Shown here one piece after another: positions 11,020-21,344 of a stretch of 64,000 bases of DNA (positions within the stretch are counted from its first letter, which is position 1; each line of letters opens with the position of its first letter). Location: positions 10,478,598 through 10,542,597 of the forward strand of contig NC_065421.1 of the NCBI RefSeq assembly GCF_024362695.1. Direction: 5' to 3'. Under the pieces are notes generated by a model. That model searched no databases, was not told where the DNA came from, and saw nothing but the letters and a program-made list of their open reading frames with translations. This DNA comes from Pectinophora gossypiella. Taxonomy: Eukaryota > Arthropoda > Insecta > Lepidoptera > Gelechiidae. The translations under genes and the position numbers were made by a program.

Positions 11020-11440
11020 TTTAATTTGTTGTTTTCTTTCTAATTATAGCACGTACACATAAAATCTTTTCACGTACACTATGTACGTAGTACGTACATC
11101 AAACTATACTACAATTTACAGGAAGAAAACATCTCCAAGTATGCAAACTGAGTGGCTCCGCTGGGGAGTATGCTCTCCAGCGAAGCCACTTTAATTTGTT
11201 GTTTTCTTTCTAATTATAGCACGTACACATAAAATCTTTTCACGTACACTATGTACGTAGTACGTACATCAAACTATACTACAATTTACAGGAAGAAAAC
11301 ATCTCCAAGTATGCAAACTGAGTGGCTCCGCTGGGGAGTATGCTCTCCAGCGAAGCCACTTTAATTTGTTGTTTTCTTTCTAATTATAGCACGTACACAT
11401 AAAATCTTTTCACGTACACTATGTACATGGTACGTACAGT
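11020..11440. repeat. 170-bp tandem repeats in right arm (2.4 units)
   Basis: The marker CACGTACACTATGTAC recurs at 11071, 11241 and 11411. Both full units read, as complement, CTTGGAGATG and AATTGTAGTA, differing from both left-arm units at the same positions. Confidence 0.9.
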
Positions 11441-11497
11441 AATCTGTATCGTTTTCAACTGAATTGGAGGTGGTGGCTCCGCGACAGAGCATCACAC

Positions 11498-11505
11498 AAA
11501 TAATG
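11498..11505. repeat. 8-bp target-site duplication, right copy (AAATAATG)
   Basis: Identical to 9117-9124 and directly abuts the CATCACAC terminus. Confidence 0.85.
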
Positions 11506-11519
11506 TAATTACTAGGTTT

Positions 11520-11738
11520 TAAAATGCCACAAAAAATCACTTTGTGAGCGCTGGGTTGGTTAGGACATTGCAGACTGATCACCCGCTTGTTCAAAAGTAA
11601 GATGATCTGTGTTTCAGAAGGCACGTTAAACTTGTTGCTGTAAATATATTGTCGGGTCAGGGGTCTTTGGCGGCTCAATAATAACCCTCCCTAGGCTTGA
11701 TGACGTTGGTAGTCCACCTCACAACCCACATGATAGAA
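11520..11738 (+). mobile_element. SINE type A, head missing
   Basis: Carries the AAAATCACTTTGTGA body start, GGTTAGGACATT, the TCAGGGGTCTTTGGCGGCTC segment and the CACATGATAGAAGAA 3' end. It lacks the tRNA head and part of the core. Confidence 0.75.
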
Positions 11739-11754
11739 GAAATAATATACCAAG

Positions 11755-11890
11755 TGGTGGTTAAAATGGTCACATCGAAGCAATTCATCGGAAAAAGTAA
11801 TATGGCTGACATTGCGCACTTACTTTTATGTGCGCAAAAGTCAAATTGCTTTTTATATGAATTGTTTCTATGTGGTCCTTTTAACTTCCC
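11755..11890. mobile_element. MITE family A copy
   Basis: Arms GGTTAAAATGGTCACATCG and a complementary CTATGTGGTCCTTTTAAC, central GCGCACTTACTTTTATGTGC. Decayed at both ends. Confidence 0.75.
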
Positions 11891-12215
11891 ACGTCACCGG
11901 TACAATACCCATATTGTTCAATACAATATAGACCTGTCTTAACAGTTTTTATTCTTATTTTTATTGTCACAGTCTAACCAAGAAACAAATAGAATATGTT
12001 TCTCACATCCAGTATATAATAGTGGAATAGATGATTATATTGGCTGTGTAGCCAGTGGGCGGTGCTCCAACTATTGCAGAACTTTCCCTCCGCCCCGCCG
12101 TAGACAGGGTGCTCCTTACTGGCGAATACTGGCCAAGGATATAACAATTGTTACATTAATGTGGATACTAAAGGAAATAAGATGATTCGAGTTCAAATTC
12201 AAAAATATCTTTAAT

Positions 12216-12290
12216 CTTCTTCTATCGTGTGGGTTGTGAGGTGGATTACCAACCCCATCAACCCTGGTGACAGGGTTATTGACTGACCGC
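12216..12290 (-). mobile_element. SINE type A 3' fragment
   Basis: Starts CTTCTTCTATCGTGTGGG on the plus strand, the complement of the type A tail, and runs about 75 bp into the body. Confidence 0.7.
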
Positions 12291-12299
12291 TAGAGATTT

Positions 12300-13160
12300 A
12301 TAAATCTGTTTCGTTATTTTTCAACGAATTGGAATACTTCTATTTTTATCATACCGATGGCATATTAAGTGTATTCTTTGGAGTTTCATTCTTACTTGAT
12401 GAGACACTTGATAGTTCGGTCACCCAAAGAAGTTTAAAACTAAGACGAGTAACTATACGATACGCGTGTTTTCTTGACCTTTTGTTATGATAATTGCAAT
12501 TCCAAAATCAAAGATATTTAGAATATCATTTATGGACTTCTTTCTGCTCTTATATTAAATAACCGCTGTTTTGAAACGTCGCGTGGATTTATAAATATTG
12601 GTATGAATAAACACAACAACAGCGGCAAAACAGCGTCCATTATTATCTCAAGAACGAGCGTCATAGCGTCATTTGTACGTGTTGTTTTCTTACTCCGACG
12701 GACTTTTCCAACTCATTTGCATGCAAAAGCAGATAGCGGTGATGCGCTGATACGCTACCTTTGTGGGCTGGACTATATAGTCTAGAAAGTTGTACAAAGT
12801 TGGTCCCAGTTCCGCAATAGCCGCAGTTGCCAACTTCGGCGTGAAGTTGCCGCGGACGTAACGCTTTGCGGCAAAAAGCGTTCACGGTAGGTTTAACAAT
12901 TACCTAAGCATGGTGAAGTTTGCAACTGACTGTTTATGTTCTGTTTTTGAACTGCTAGTTGGTTGTTTAACATAATTTCGTTAAAATTACTTCGGCTCTT
13001 TCGAATGGGTACGGGGTAGTTTGTATAGGAATTTGTTAGTTATAAACATTGCTATGAGAGTCGGTAACCCACACATAACTATGGCAACATAATACCAAGT
13101 TCCTAAATCCTTTATTAATAAACCTTACCATGTATAAAAATAAATATATAAATAATATTC
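12300..13160. other. No gene recognised; GC-richer stretch near 12600-12890
   Basis: Two opposing open frames of about 60-74 codons overlap at 12603-12885 in a GC-richer patch with a TATATAG at 12774. No splice pair or domain is visible. A promoter or decayed coding region is possible, but the sequence does not show which. Confidence 0.35.
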
Positions 13161-13167
13161 ATTCTTG

Positions 13168-13285
13168 CATCTTCTTTTATCGTGTGGGTTCTGAGGTGGA
13201 TTATCAACCTCATCAAACCTGGTGTCAGGGTTGTTACTGAGCCGCCAAACGCAACTGGCATGACTCATGTAACGACTAAGTATAC
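13168..13285 (-). mobile_element. SINE type A 3' part
   Basis: Begins with the type A tail complement (TTTTATCGTGTGGGTT) and extends through CATGACTCATGTAACGAC. Confidence 0.7.
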
Positions 13286-13669
13286 TTTTTTATTTACAAC
13301 AAAAAAAATGCTATTGATAATTCAGAAGAAAACAGTTTTTTTTCGCTATTTCGTTCACGATTCGTCTAGCAACCTTCCCGCCTATAACATAAAACAACTA
13401 ATTCTAATCAACACACTGGTATTGTGGTTGTGACAGTCACAAATCGCTGATGACATTACCCAAGGACCATTTAAACCGTCGCTACTCGCTGTGTTTTCAA
13501 TTACAGGAGGTACGCGAGATATTTGCTGGGTGTAGGGTTGCCAACTGCTTATAATTGTATATTTTGATGTTTTTACTAGTGTAATAATGAGTTTGGTAAT
13601 TGTGAGGTTGCTCCAGCGAAGTTTTCTAGTTAGGTACCTAATGAGCGTAGCAATCATGAGTTCACACCA

Positions 13670-13830
13670 GGGCGCCTAAAAAGACCATAATATCAAACCA
13701 ATTGATCTAAAAAGCAATAATGGAATTTGGCATAGGTAAGTAAGTACGCCATGTCAACAAATGCCAAATAGCAATATTACTTTTTTAGATGAATTGCTTT
13801 GATGCGGCTTTTTTAGACACCCGAGTCCCA
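13670..13830. mobile_element. MITE family A copy
   Basis: Diverged arms around CCAATTGATCTAAAAAGCAA and TTTTTTAGATGAATTGCTTT; ends blurred. Confidence 0.7.
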
Positions 13831-14114
13831 TTGCTTTCTTGGACAAATTGCTTCAGTGGCATTTTTTACCCTCCAGATTTATGAAGTACCTTAACAACTC
13901 GCACATCTAGTTCTTAAAAGTCATAAATGTCAAAAAATCTGAAATTTATTTAACTTAGTAATTAACGTAGATATGGCAAAACAAAAATCGTTAAAGCGCT
14001 CTACTGTAAAATTTAAAAAAATACATTTATGACCTTAAAGAACTAGATGTGCGAACTGTAGATTAGTTTCTTAAGTGTCCGCTAGAGGCGCTTGGGGCAT
14101 ACCTCTATGGTCTA

Positions 14115-14225
14115 GACACACACACACACACACTCCGTTGAAATCGCTTTGTGAGACTGTCCTTTCTTTAGCTAGGCTTTCAGACATTTAATCACTTGAT
14201 TGTCCGAAAAAGCCCGAACCGAAAC
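14115..14225 (+). mobile_element. (AC)n run followed by SINE type B fragment
   Basis: A short CA repeat at 14115-14132 precedes a type B body piece (TTTGTGAGACTGTCCTTTC .. ATTGTCCGAAAAAG). Confidence 0.6.
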
Positions 14226-14825
14226 CCGAAATCCGTCGTAAAGAAAACTAATAATGTAGTATTTTCATTAATTATTTCTTTTTCTTAACATCAGTTAAAA
14301 AAATATTAAATGGATGACATATTAATAAAAAAACAATCAAACTCTGTAAAAAAACTGTCCGCGGCACATCTTGTCACAAGCGACGACGTGTAACGACACT
14401 GTACAACCGATATTGCACTTTATTTGAATAGTCATAACGTCTTAATTTGAGGGAACGAACTTATACTATTTACATAACTTAATGTACATACGTATTTACA
14501 ACACGAAACAGGAGTTTTTTTTAGAAAAACTACTTAGCGAGTGTGAATCTATTTATTTATTTATTTATTCATATTTACATTACACAATAAATGTCAATAA
14601 TTTGTCAGTGGATACAGCCCTAGAGTGTGGCGGTGCTCTATCGCGTGCCTTTCCCGCCATTCCGCCATGCCGCCAGGCGCCGTCCGCGCTATTCGCGTTT
14701 CAGCCACCTTACATCTCATCATCCACAGGCTTCCCCTTACACATCGACACCCTCACTCATCATTGCAACACTAATTTAATAATTGCTCTGAAAGACGAAG
14801 GCCTAGGCGTACATATCGCGATCAG

Positions 14826-14987
14826 GGAGATCAAAATGGCCACATCGGAACAATTCATCTAAGAAAGCACTATTGCAATTTGATATTTGCGCATATAAAT
14901 GTAAGTGCGCAATGCAAACAAATGTCAAATAGCAATATTGCTTTCTTAGATGAATTGCTTCGACGTGGCCAGTTTAACCCCCCAGAC
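14826..14987. mobile_element. MITE family A, well-preserved copy
   Basis: Left arm ATGGCCACATCGGAACAATT, right arm AATTGCTTCGACGTGGCC. The inner CAATATTGC and TGCGCA motifs give a nearly continuous stem. Confidence 0.8.
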
Positions 14988-14989
14988 CT

Positions 14990-15165
14990 AGGATGTTTCA
15001 GAGAAACACCCGGTCAAGAGTACACTAAACTGGCGAGCATGCGTGAAGTCTTTGATGAGAGTGGAAGAAGGGTAAGTGGTGTGTCGCGATCGTAGTAAGT
15101 GGACTTCCGTGGTCTCTGCCTACCCCGACGGGAAATAGGCGTGATCTTATGTATATAACTTCAGA
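14990..15165 (+). mobile_element. RTE-like LINE C-terminal tail (subfamily I)
   Basis: Plus-strand frame encodes a stretch similar to the RTE tail seen at 60948-61150 (complement): an ESGRRVSGVS-like segment followed by TCTCTGCCTACCCCGACGGG and AAATAGGCGTGA. Truncated and frame-damaged. Confidence 0.5.
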
Positions 15166-15169
15166 TTCT

Positions 15170-16013
15170 GACAAGTATTAGGAAATTCAAAGAGAAATGA
15201 CGGGTATAACTTAAAATAAAATTAGGAGCTGTCTAATTTCAGGCAGGAATCGGAACCATTATGGGTAAATAATTTAATTTATCTATCAGTCAATAATGCA
15301 ACGACTTAACTAGTTGTAAAAATAGTCGTTTAAAATCATAAATAAAAATAGGTATCAACTTTTTTTTCGATATTCCTGCGTTTCATCAATGAAGAAGGTA
15401 AGTACTTACATAATTTAAAAGGCGTTTGATTTAAAAAAAAACTCGAAGAATTGAATTATTTTGTTATTATGGTCATCTTCTTGAATATTAAACGCTTTAC
15501 GTTGAAACTATTTGACAAAGTCAATTAAGCAAATAGCAAAACATGGTGAAACAAAAACTAATTCTTGTTAGTTCGAAGCTCTCTCCAGCGTAGTTACAAT
15601 ATATCTGACTTGCGGTATTCATTAGCTGACTAATACGTGTTGCCTCGTTCTAATCTTCTAACAAAGGATTCCATCGCCACACAGAAAACATCCCAAAAAC
15701 CCGAAGATAAAGCTGAAATTCCAACAAGAAGATATTATTATAAGTCGATTGGACATTTTAGGACTAAATATTTCGGCGCATTGTTTCGCATTCAGCATTA
15801 TAAAGGGGAATTCGTTAATTTTCAAAATGGCTGCCGAATAGTAGTCAAGTTTTCGAACGTGCTTTGGGAATTCTCTTTAGATCTCCTTTTGAAGACTTAA
15901 ATTAAGGTTTTCGGGTAGAAGATTTAATTAATACATTGTTACGTATCTTATTGTGTAAGTAAGTAGATTATTATTATACTTACATATAATATTAGGTATA
16001 TAATATTAGAATA
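15170..16013. other. No gene recognised
   Basis: Includes a fragment of MITE family D near 15195-15235 and an 87-codon open frame (15637-15900, +). That frame has no recognised domain, repeat match or splice signal. Confidence 0.4.
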
Positions 16014-16332
16014 TTACATTGTATTACATAAACTCTCAATCAACCGGAGAGGGTATGGAGCATACTCCACCACGCTGCTCCACTGCGGGTTGGTGGAGGT
16101 GTTTTTACGGCTAATAGCCGGGACCAACGGCTTAACGTGCCCTCCGAAGCACGGAATCAACTTACTTTTTCGGACAATCAGATGATTCAAGCCTGAAAAG
16201 TCCTTACTAAACAAAGGACAGTCTCTCAAAGTGATTTCGACAATGTCCCCATCGGGAATCGAACCCGAACCTCCAGATCGTGAGCCTAACGCTCTTACCA
16301 CTAGACCACGGAGGCTGTTACATTGTATTACA
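16014..16332 (-). mobile_element. Complete SINE type B with 15-bp TSD
   Basis: The minus-strand element (16029-16317) starts with a tRNA-like head containing an A-box region (TCTAGTGGTAAGAGCG) and B box (GGTTCGATTCC), followed by the type B body. Direct repeats TTACATTGTATTACA at 16014-16028 and 16318-16332 bound it exactly. The head resembles a tRNA but lacks a complete cloverleaf, so this is a SINE and not a tRNA gene. Confidence 0.9.
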
Positions 16333-16802
16333 ATGTTTGAAATTCAACATCTGACAAAACCTATATATAATGAAAATTATATCACCTGTACACGTAAGAA
16401 TATCCTTATTTATGCAACAATCTTACAGTTAGCAACATATTTCTTTGTAATTGAATGTCAAAAACAATAACAATAAATGTGAACTAAAACTAATTTAAAC
16501 AGGGCGCCATTTTCGGCCGCTTTTACATAGGTCCGGAACGAATAGTAAAATGTCCGTGCAAGCGTAAATTAGGGTCCCCTAGGGTCTCGCAAAACGTAAT
16601 GTAAATCAATAGAACCACTACTCCCACACTGCGTCGCTTAAGATCCAAATTACGTAAATTAAACAAACAAACACACATACACACATACATAGAAGATAAA
16701 CTTTGGCTTAAATTGTACATGGAAATAAAATATTCTGGATGTGTCTAATTGTTATTTCATGTTTTGGGAATTATTTTTTAACGTGTTGCGCATTATTTTC
16801 AG

Positions 16803-16900
16803 GTGGTCCTCAGTAACATCGCGATAAACGCGTCGAAACACGTCATCTTCAACGCGACAGGGTGTTACCGCAAAATCACTGATAACCCCGTTATTCTTAG
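16803..16900 (+). CDS. Candidate internal coding exon of an unidentified host gene
   Basis: A 98-bp block is preceded by a good acceptor (CGCATTATTTTCAG) and followed by TTAG|GTTCGT, a weak donor. Only one plus frame is open. It begins VVLSNIAINASKHVIF, continues through a GCYRKITD segment and ends in Arg. Third codon positions are mostly G or C, unlike the AT-rich flanks, which fits selection for coding. The minus strand also has an open frame here but lacks a matching splice pair. I do not recognise the protein family, and no neighbouring exon in a matching phase could be identified with confidence. Confidence 0.42.
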
Positions 16901-17189
16901 GTTCGTACATGAATTATTATTTTCTGTATTAATATTTTTTTATATAACCTGTAGAATGTGCCTTAGACTATGTTGACATAGCGACTATTCAACCAACAAT
17001 GTCTTGATCACGGTTCTTTCCGCATTGACCTGGTAATAACTTTTTATATTGCCACTGCTATATTCGATACAAAAACGTGTATACGTCATATGGAAATTAT
17101 AATGCTGTGTAAACGTAGCCTAACTACGATACATATCCAAAAAAATCGTGTATGATTGGCTAGAAATAATAATAATAATAAAACACTTT

Positions 17190-17465
17190 CATCATCACCA
17201 GCCCATTAACGTCCCCACTGCTGGGGCACGGGCCTTCCTTATGGATGGATAGGGAGATCGGGCCTTAAACCACCACGCGGGCCCAGTGCGGATTGATGGT
17301 TATTAACGACTGCTAATGCAGTCGGGACCAACGGCTTAACGTACCTTCCGAAGCGCGAAGGAGCTCGAGATGATTTTTTTGGTCCTATGACCGGCCTTTG
17401 CAAAAGTTGCTTCACTTCAACAATCGCAGACCGAGCGCGTTTAGCGCTGCGCCACCGAGCTCCTC
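17190..17465 (-). mobile_element. tRNA-derived SINE variant (type E)
   Basis: The plus strand reads CCCACTGCTGGGGCACGGGC .. GGGACCAACGGCTTAACGTA .. GCGCTGCGCCACCGAGCTCC. It shares the central block with types A and B but differs in tail and head. The GCGCCACCGAG end resembles a tRNA-derived head on the complement. Confidence 0.6.
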
Positions 17466-17605
17466 GAATAAAACACTTTATTGCACACAAATTCACAAAA
17501 CATTTACAGGATAAACTTATTCTATGGTGGGCAAAGGCGGCGTTATCGCTAAGAGCGATCTCTTCCAGGCAACCTTCGGCAAAGGATATGGTACATTTGT
17601 ACAGC
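17466..17605 (-). mobile_element. LINE 3' tail family D
   Basis: AACACTTTATTGCACAC start and the GCGATCTCTTCCAGGCAACC segment also seen at 52272-52420. Adjoins the SINE without a gap. Confidence 0.6.
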
Positions 17606-17739
17606 TGCAGTGTAAAAATCCAATCAGTGTTGTGTGTAGAAATCCTACATAATGAGATCTTTATTTTTAGAATACCTTTCATCTACGGACAACTAGATGT
17701 CAGCGGGCTTTTCATCCTTATGTTGTGGATATACCACCA

Positions 17740-17930
17740 ATCTGCACTAAACGTTTTGCCTCTTCCTTTTTGATGTGAACGGTAAAGGACTGGAACTGTC
17801 TGCCGTCGTCTGTTTTTCCAACTCGTTATAATCTGGGAGTCTTCACGGCTAGAGTGAATAGGCATTTGCTAGGTAAGGATGATCCACTCTCGATTGTGGT
17901 GAAACGCGAGCCTATTGTAATAAAAAAAAT
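17740..17930 (+). mobile_element. LINE ORF2 C-terminal fragment
   Basis: With small frame corrections the plus strand encodes WNCLP .. FPTRYNLGVFTARVNRHLLG, the tail common to several LINE reverse-transcriptase polyproteins. The lesions make it a dead fragment; clade not assigned. Confidence 0.5.
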
Positions 17931-18275
17931 CTGAAACTTTTTCAAATACACAATATATATTTTTTTTATTTATAAGAAACAAAGTTGTACAAATTAATTG
18001 TTGAACTCTGATAAACCAAACTAAGCACACAGGCCTGTGACTTGGTAATCAGGGTTCGGCCACATAAGTTGAGCTATAAGAGTAAACTTATATAATGTAA
18101 ATTAAGAACCAATACAGTAAAATTACAAAAGTAGTGGAAAACAAAAATGAGCGATTACATTAGAGACAGCATGCAGTAGTATCTTATGTGTGAAGTTAAC
18201 AATAAAAAGATAAAAATAATTAAAATGAAACAAGTAATTAAGTAAGAATATAAAAATAGATTCGGAAACGGTTGC

Positions 18276-18376
18276 AGTGTGTGTGTGTGTGTGTGAGTGT
18301 AAGTGTGAGTGTGTGTGTGTTTGTATGTGTGAGTGAGTGTGTGCGTGTGTGTGTGCGTGCGTGAGTGAGTGTGATA
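18276..18376. repeat. (GT)n / (GTGA)n microsatellite
   Basis: Imperfect TG/GA repeat of about 100 bp; open frames across it are artefacts of the repeat. Confidence 0.9.
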
Positions 18377-18379
18377 TTG

Positions 18380-18800
18380 TTATTCCTAAACCTCTACCAG
18401 CATACACTATCGCTTCCAGCAAAAGTTAAGGGCTCACGCACACACAGACGATCTAAAGATAAGCGGGCAACGGGTCGCAAAAGGATACAGCAATAATGAG
18501 CCAGGGAGTCACAATTAAAGAGGGGAAGTCCGACCGAATGATCTTGGAGTAATCTAGAGGTAGGGAGGGACAGAGGGCTCTATGTAGATTTAGGGTGCGG
18601 GTGGAAAGATATAGAAAGGGGGCAATTTGTGACAGGGCGATTATTCTTGGGAGTAATAAGTAAGGGTGAAGGGGTGACAGTTGGTATTAGATTAAAGACA
18701 ACCGTTATGTGAATATATGGAAAGATAGACTGGTTAAGTTGGTGGTTGGTGATTTTAGTTCTGTGCAATAAAGTATATTTGATTTGATTTGATTTAAGTT
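18380..18800 (+). mobile_element. Possible LINE 3' UTR ending in GATTT repeats
   Basis: G-rich sequence without an open plus frame ends TGTGCAATAAAGTATATTTG followed by GATTT repeats. This is the pattern of a LINE tail with poly-A signal and short terminal repeats. The upstream part has no second copy here. Confidence 0.4.
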
Positions 18801-18839
18801 TAGCTCGGAAGATGGCTCTCTTCTACCATCATCCCCCCA

Positions 18840-19135
18840 ATATTATCCTGTTTTTCACAGGGTTCGCTTACCTAACTTGAAGATTTGACAGATTCGGTTT
18901 TTTACAGAAGCGACTGTTTAACTGACCTTCCAACCCGCGAAGGGAAAACCAGCCCAATACAGGTTAGGTCACATACCTCCGAAAATGCATTTCTCGGGAA
19001 TATAGGTTTCCTCGCAATATTTTCCTTCACCACTGAGCATGTCATAATCATTTATGATCCAAACATGAGGACAATCATCGGTTTAGGCCTGTGCTGGATT
19101 CGATCCTGCCACCTCAATGTGAGAGCACTATTATT
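18840..19135 (-). mobile_element. SINE type C with decayed head
   Basis: Same layout as 8835-9116: CTTCCAACCCGCGAAGGG, CATTTCTCGGGAATATAGG and a tRNA-like B-box remnant (GCTGGATTCGATCCTGC) at the far end. Confidence 0.75.
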
Positions 19136-19559
19136 ATATTATACTATGTGCTTAATTTACTCATTGTATTTCCATCGCATGAATCATACATCCTTCTAGT
19201 TAATAACCACCTCGGTGGCATGTTGAAGTATGGGGCTGTAATCCCTACGATATGTGAAGGATTCCTTCAATAGCCAGGGATTTTCTGGACCCCAAGCAGG
19301 AGGTCCTTTATTTCAAACGCTTTGACGCGGTTTTATTCCAATGTTCGTGACAGATTTTGGGCGGTTCAAAGATGTCTGATTGGTTTCGAGAGTGGACGAG
19401 TGGTTTTGGTAAATCTGGGAGGTTAAAAAGGCAATATTGTAACAATAAAATATGAAATATGTCGGATATGGTAGTTTATCATTTAATGATAATTATCCAA
19501 TAGCTTTTTTATTATTAAGATCATTTTAAAATATTTTATCTTTACAAAATAAGAATGCG

Positions 19560-19685
19560 ATTTGATTGAGCTTCGTGTGACGTCACATTTCACAAAATAA
19601 ACAAAAAACTATCTGTCAGGTTTGAAGTTATACTGTTCGACAGTATCTTTGCTTGTTTAAATGTGACGTCACTGGACGAAATGTC
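19560..19685. repeat. Inverted repeat element with GTGACGTCACATTT arms
   Basis: GTGACGTCACATTT near 19577 and AAATGTGACGTCAC near 19660 form complementary arms around an 80-bp interior. Probably a small MITE; the palindromic TGACGTCA is also a CRE-like motif. Confidence 0.5.
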
Positions 19686-19915
19686 ACGTGACCAACCGGT
19701 TTCGCGCGAAATTTGAAATTAAGGAAGAAAAATAATATGTTTCTTTTTCTATTACAAAATATAAATTGTAAGATCATTGTTATGTTACACATGTTTCACA
19801 AATAACTGATTATGAATTATGAATTACACAAAGCTTTTTCGAGAAAATAAAAATATTTTAAGAGGTATAAAATAGGCGTCTGTATTTTTTAAAACACTTA
19901 TCCAAAAACTGTCAA

Positions 19916-20085
19916 GTAGCCATTTCAGAAAAGCAATATTGCTATTGGACATTTGTTGATATCGCGCACTTACTTTCAATTAAATTATATTCTTGATTAA
20001 TAATGGCTTTTTAGTCGGTGTTATATAAATATCAAATTGCAATATTTCTCTTTAGATGAACTGCTTCAATGCGACCTTTTTAGAC
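19916..20085. mobile_element. MITE family A, diverged copy
   Basis: AAGCAATATTGCTATTGGACA and CAATATTTCTCTTTAGATGAA arms remain, with an enlarged centre containing extra AT-rich sequence. Confidence 0.6.
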
Positions 20086-20329
20086 CACTTAGGAAATAAT
20101 TATGTTTACAGTGTTCAAAATAAAATTTACATTGACTAACCTTTCAGTTACGTACACGTGCATCCGAGACAGTTACTCTACAATTAGTCGCAGTACAAAA
20201 AAAAAACATCTACACTTGTTTCCCATAATGGTAGAGACCACAGGATTACAATTTATTTTAATATCATAATGCGAAAGTATTTCTGCCTGTCACCTCTTCA
20301 GTCCTAAACCGCTCGACCGAATTGGATGA

Positions 20330-20600
20330 AAGTTGGCGCACACATATGAATGGATGACTGAAACAATATCCCGGACAAATCAAATAGAATTCTCACCGGT
20401 ATGCAACCCGTTCAACTTAATTCTGTCGGGTTAAACGCCAACGTAAAAATGTAAAAATTTTGAAAGAGTTCTTTCTGATCTCGTATGACGCAATTGACGC
20501 ACGTGTCATAATTATTTAGTCTGTCGATTACTCGTCTCTTTCCTTTTTGGCGGACAAGAAAGTGACGGGTATAACTTTAAATATAAAGGTATCTGTTAAA
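20330..20600. mobile_element. MITE family D, partial
   Basis: The right arm (GGCGGACAAGAAAGTGACGG) is clear; the left arm is decayed. Confidence 0.55.
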
Positions 20601-20702
20601 ACCATTGATGTATGTAATATGTTACTCGGATGACCTCATTGGTTAAAACCATCATCTGTCCAACCAAACAAACATACAGATGATTTATTAGTTATTACTT
20701 AC

Positions 20703-20861
20703 GAATGTACTTGAATCATCGAAGTAGAAGTGAGATGTCTGTGCAGTCGGCTGGAAGAACCATTCAGCTGCATACTGTCCTGAGATCAAAAGATGTGGAC
20801 ATAGGATTTTGCCGCCTCTAGTGTTGCCGTGTGAAGTGGTGCCATACTCGTGTTCACAGCT
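20703..20861 (-). CDS. Candidate internal coding exon, 53 codons, unidentified host gene
   Basis: On the minus strand an acceptor-like ACATCTACAAACAG precedes, and a perfect donor GTAAGTAATA follows, an exactly 159-bp block. The block is open in the frame that begins with its first base, so both intron phases are 0. It encodes SCEHEYGTTSHG near the start and WFFQPTAQTSHFYFDDSSTF at the end. Two cysteines sit 19 residues apart; Gly, Ser and aromatic residues are frequent. The look is that of an extracellular domain (CUB-like is a guess), but I do not recognise it. No mobile element in the window shares it. The plus strand has stops in its frames. Confidence 0.6.
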
Positions 20862-21344
20862 CTGTTTGTAGATGTTTGTAGGTAGATAACGAAACGAAAA
20901 CGTCATAACCACCTTTTTTTATTATTTTTTTTACGTTGGGAAATGCGTTACGTATACCACGCCGCCCGGGGGGACGACGTGGTTATGTGGGACTCCCATA
21001 ACACCCGGTTTACCCACTAAAACCCAACGGTGGTCATCCTTGCCGCCGTGTAGCGGGGATACGGGAACGCAACCTAACCTTCTTCGTATCAATGCCAATA
21101 ATAATAATCTCAATTACTGTATAATTAGTAGTATTGTCTAATGTTGATGTCAATATAACTTGTAATTAGTTCTGAAACATACCACCATAGCATTAATACG
21201 CACATTACTTCATTAAATTATTGCTACATACTTATCTCATAAAAACATAACCATCGAAGTAAAGTCCCTGCAAATTCAGCTGGCATTCAGTGAGAACCAT
21301 CATAATCACAAGTGCATTCTCCAATTGTTGTGACAATGAAGATA

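Larger units (their letters stand above)
9125..11497. mobile_element. Foldback-like DNA transposon, non-autonomous, 2,373 bp
   Basis: Termini are exact complements (GTGTGATGCTCTGTCGCGGA at the left end) and are flanked by an exact 8-bp duplication. The arms, about 9125-9896 and 10727-11497, are near-identical inverted copies of about 772 bp around an 830-bp loop. Each arm holds tandem units of 170 bp (phase markers at 9201, 9371, 9541 and 11071, 11241, 11411): two full units and one partial. Each unit contains a palindrome (GTGGCTTCGCTGG .. CCAGCGGAGCCAC) and clustered TGTACGT motifs. No transposase frame exists. Long arms with internal tandem repeats are typical of foldback elements. An 8-bp duplication is known for hAT, P, Merlin and some MULE elements, so the superfamily is open. 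Confidence 0.88.

Noticed and set aside
9125..11497. CRISPR-like array from the regularly spaced 170-bp units
   Set aside because: Units are long, contiguous and mirrored in inverted arms with transposon termini and a target duplication; the genome is animal.
14482..14862. 126-codon plus-strand frame
   Set aside because: Its end lies in MITE family A, and its middle is simple TTTA repeat plus a GC-rich patch; no recognisable domain.
15637..15900. 87-codon plus-strand frame
   Set aside because: No domain, no conserved repeat and no splice signals; a weak codon pattern only.
16035..16320. tRNA genes suggested by A/B-box pairs in SINE heads (also 30627, 45905, 54915, 56199, 61347)
   Set aside because: Each box pair is continuous with a SINE body and several have target duplications; cloverleaf pairing is incomplete.
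16790..16905. Minus-strand open frame over the 16803-16900 exon
   Set aside because: It lacks an acceptor pyrimidine tract and a matching donor, and its third positions are less GC-biased than the plus frame.
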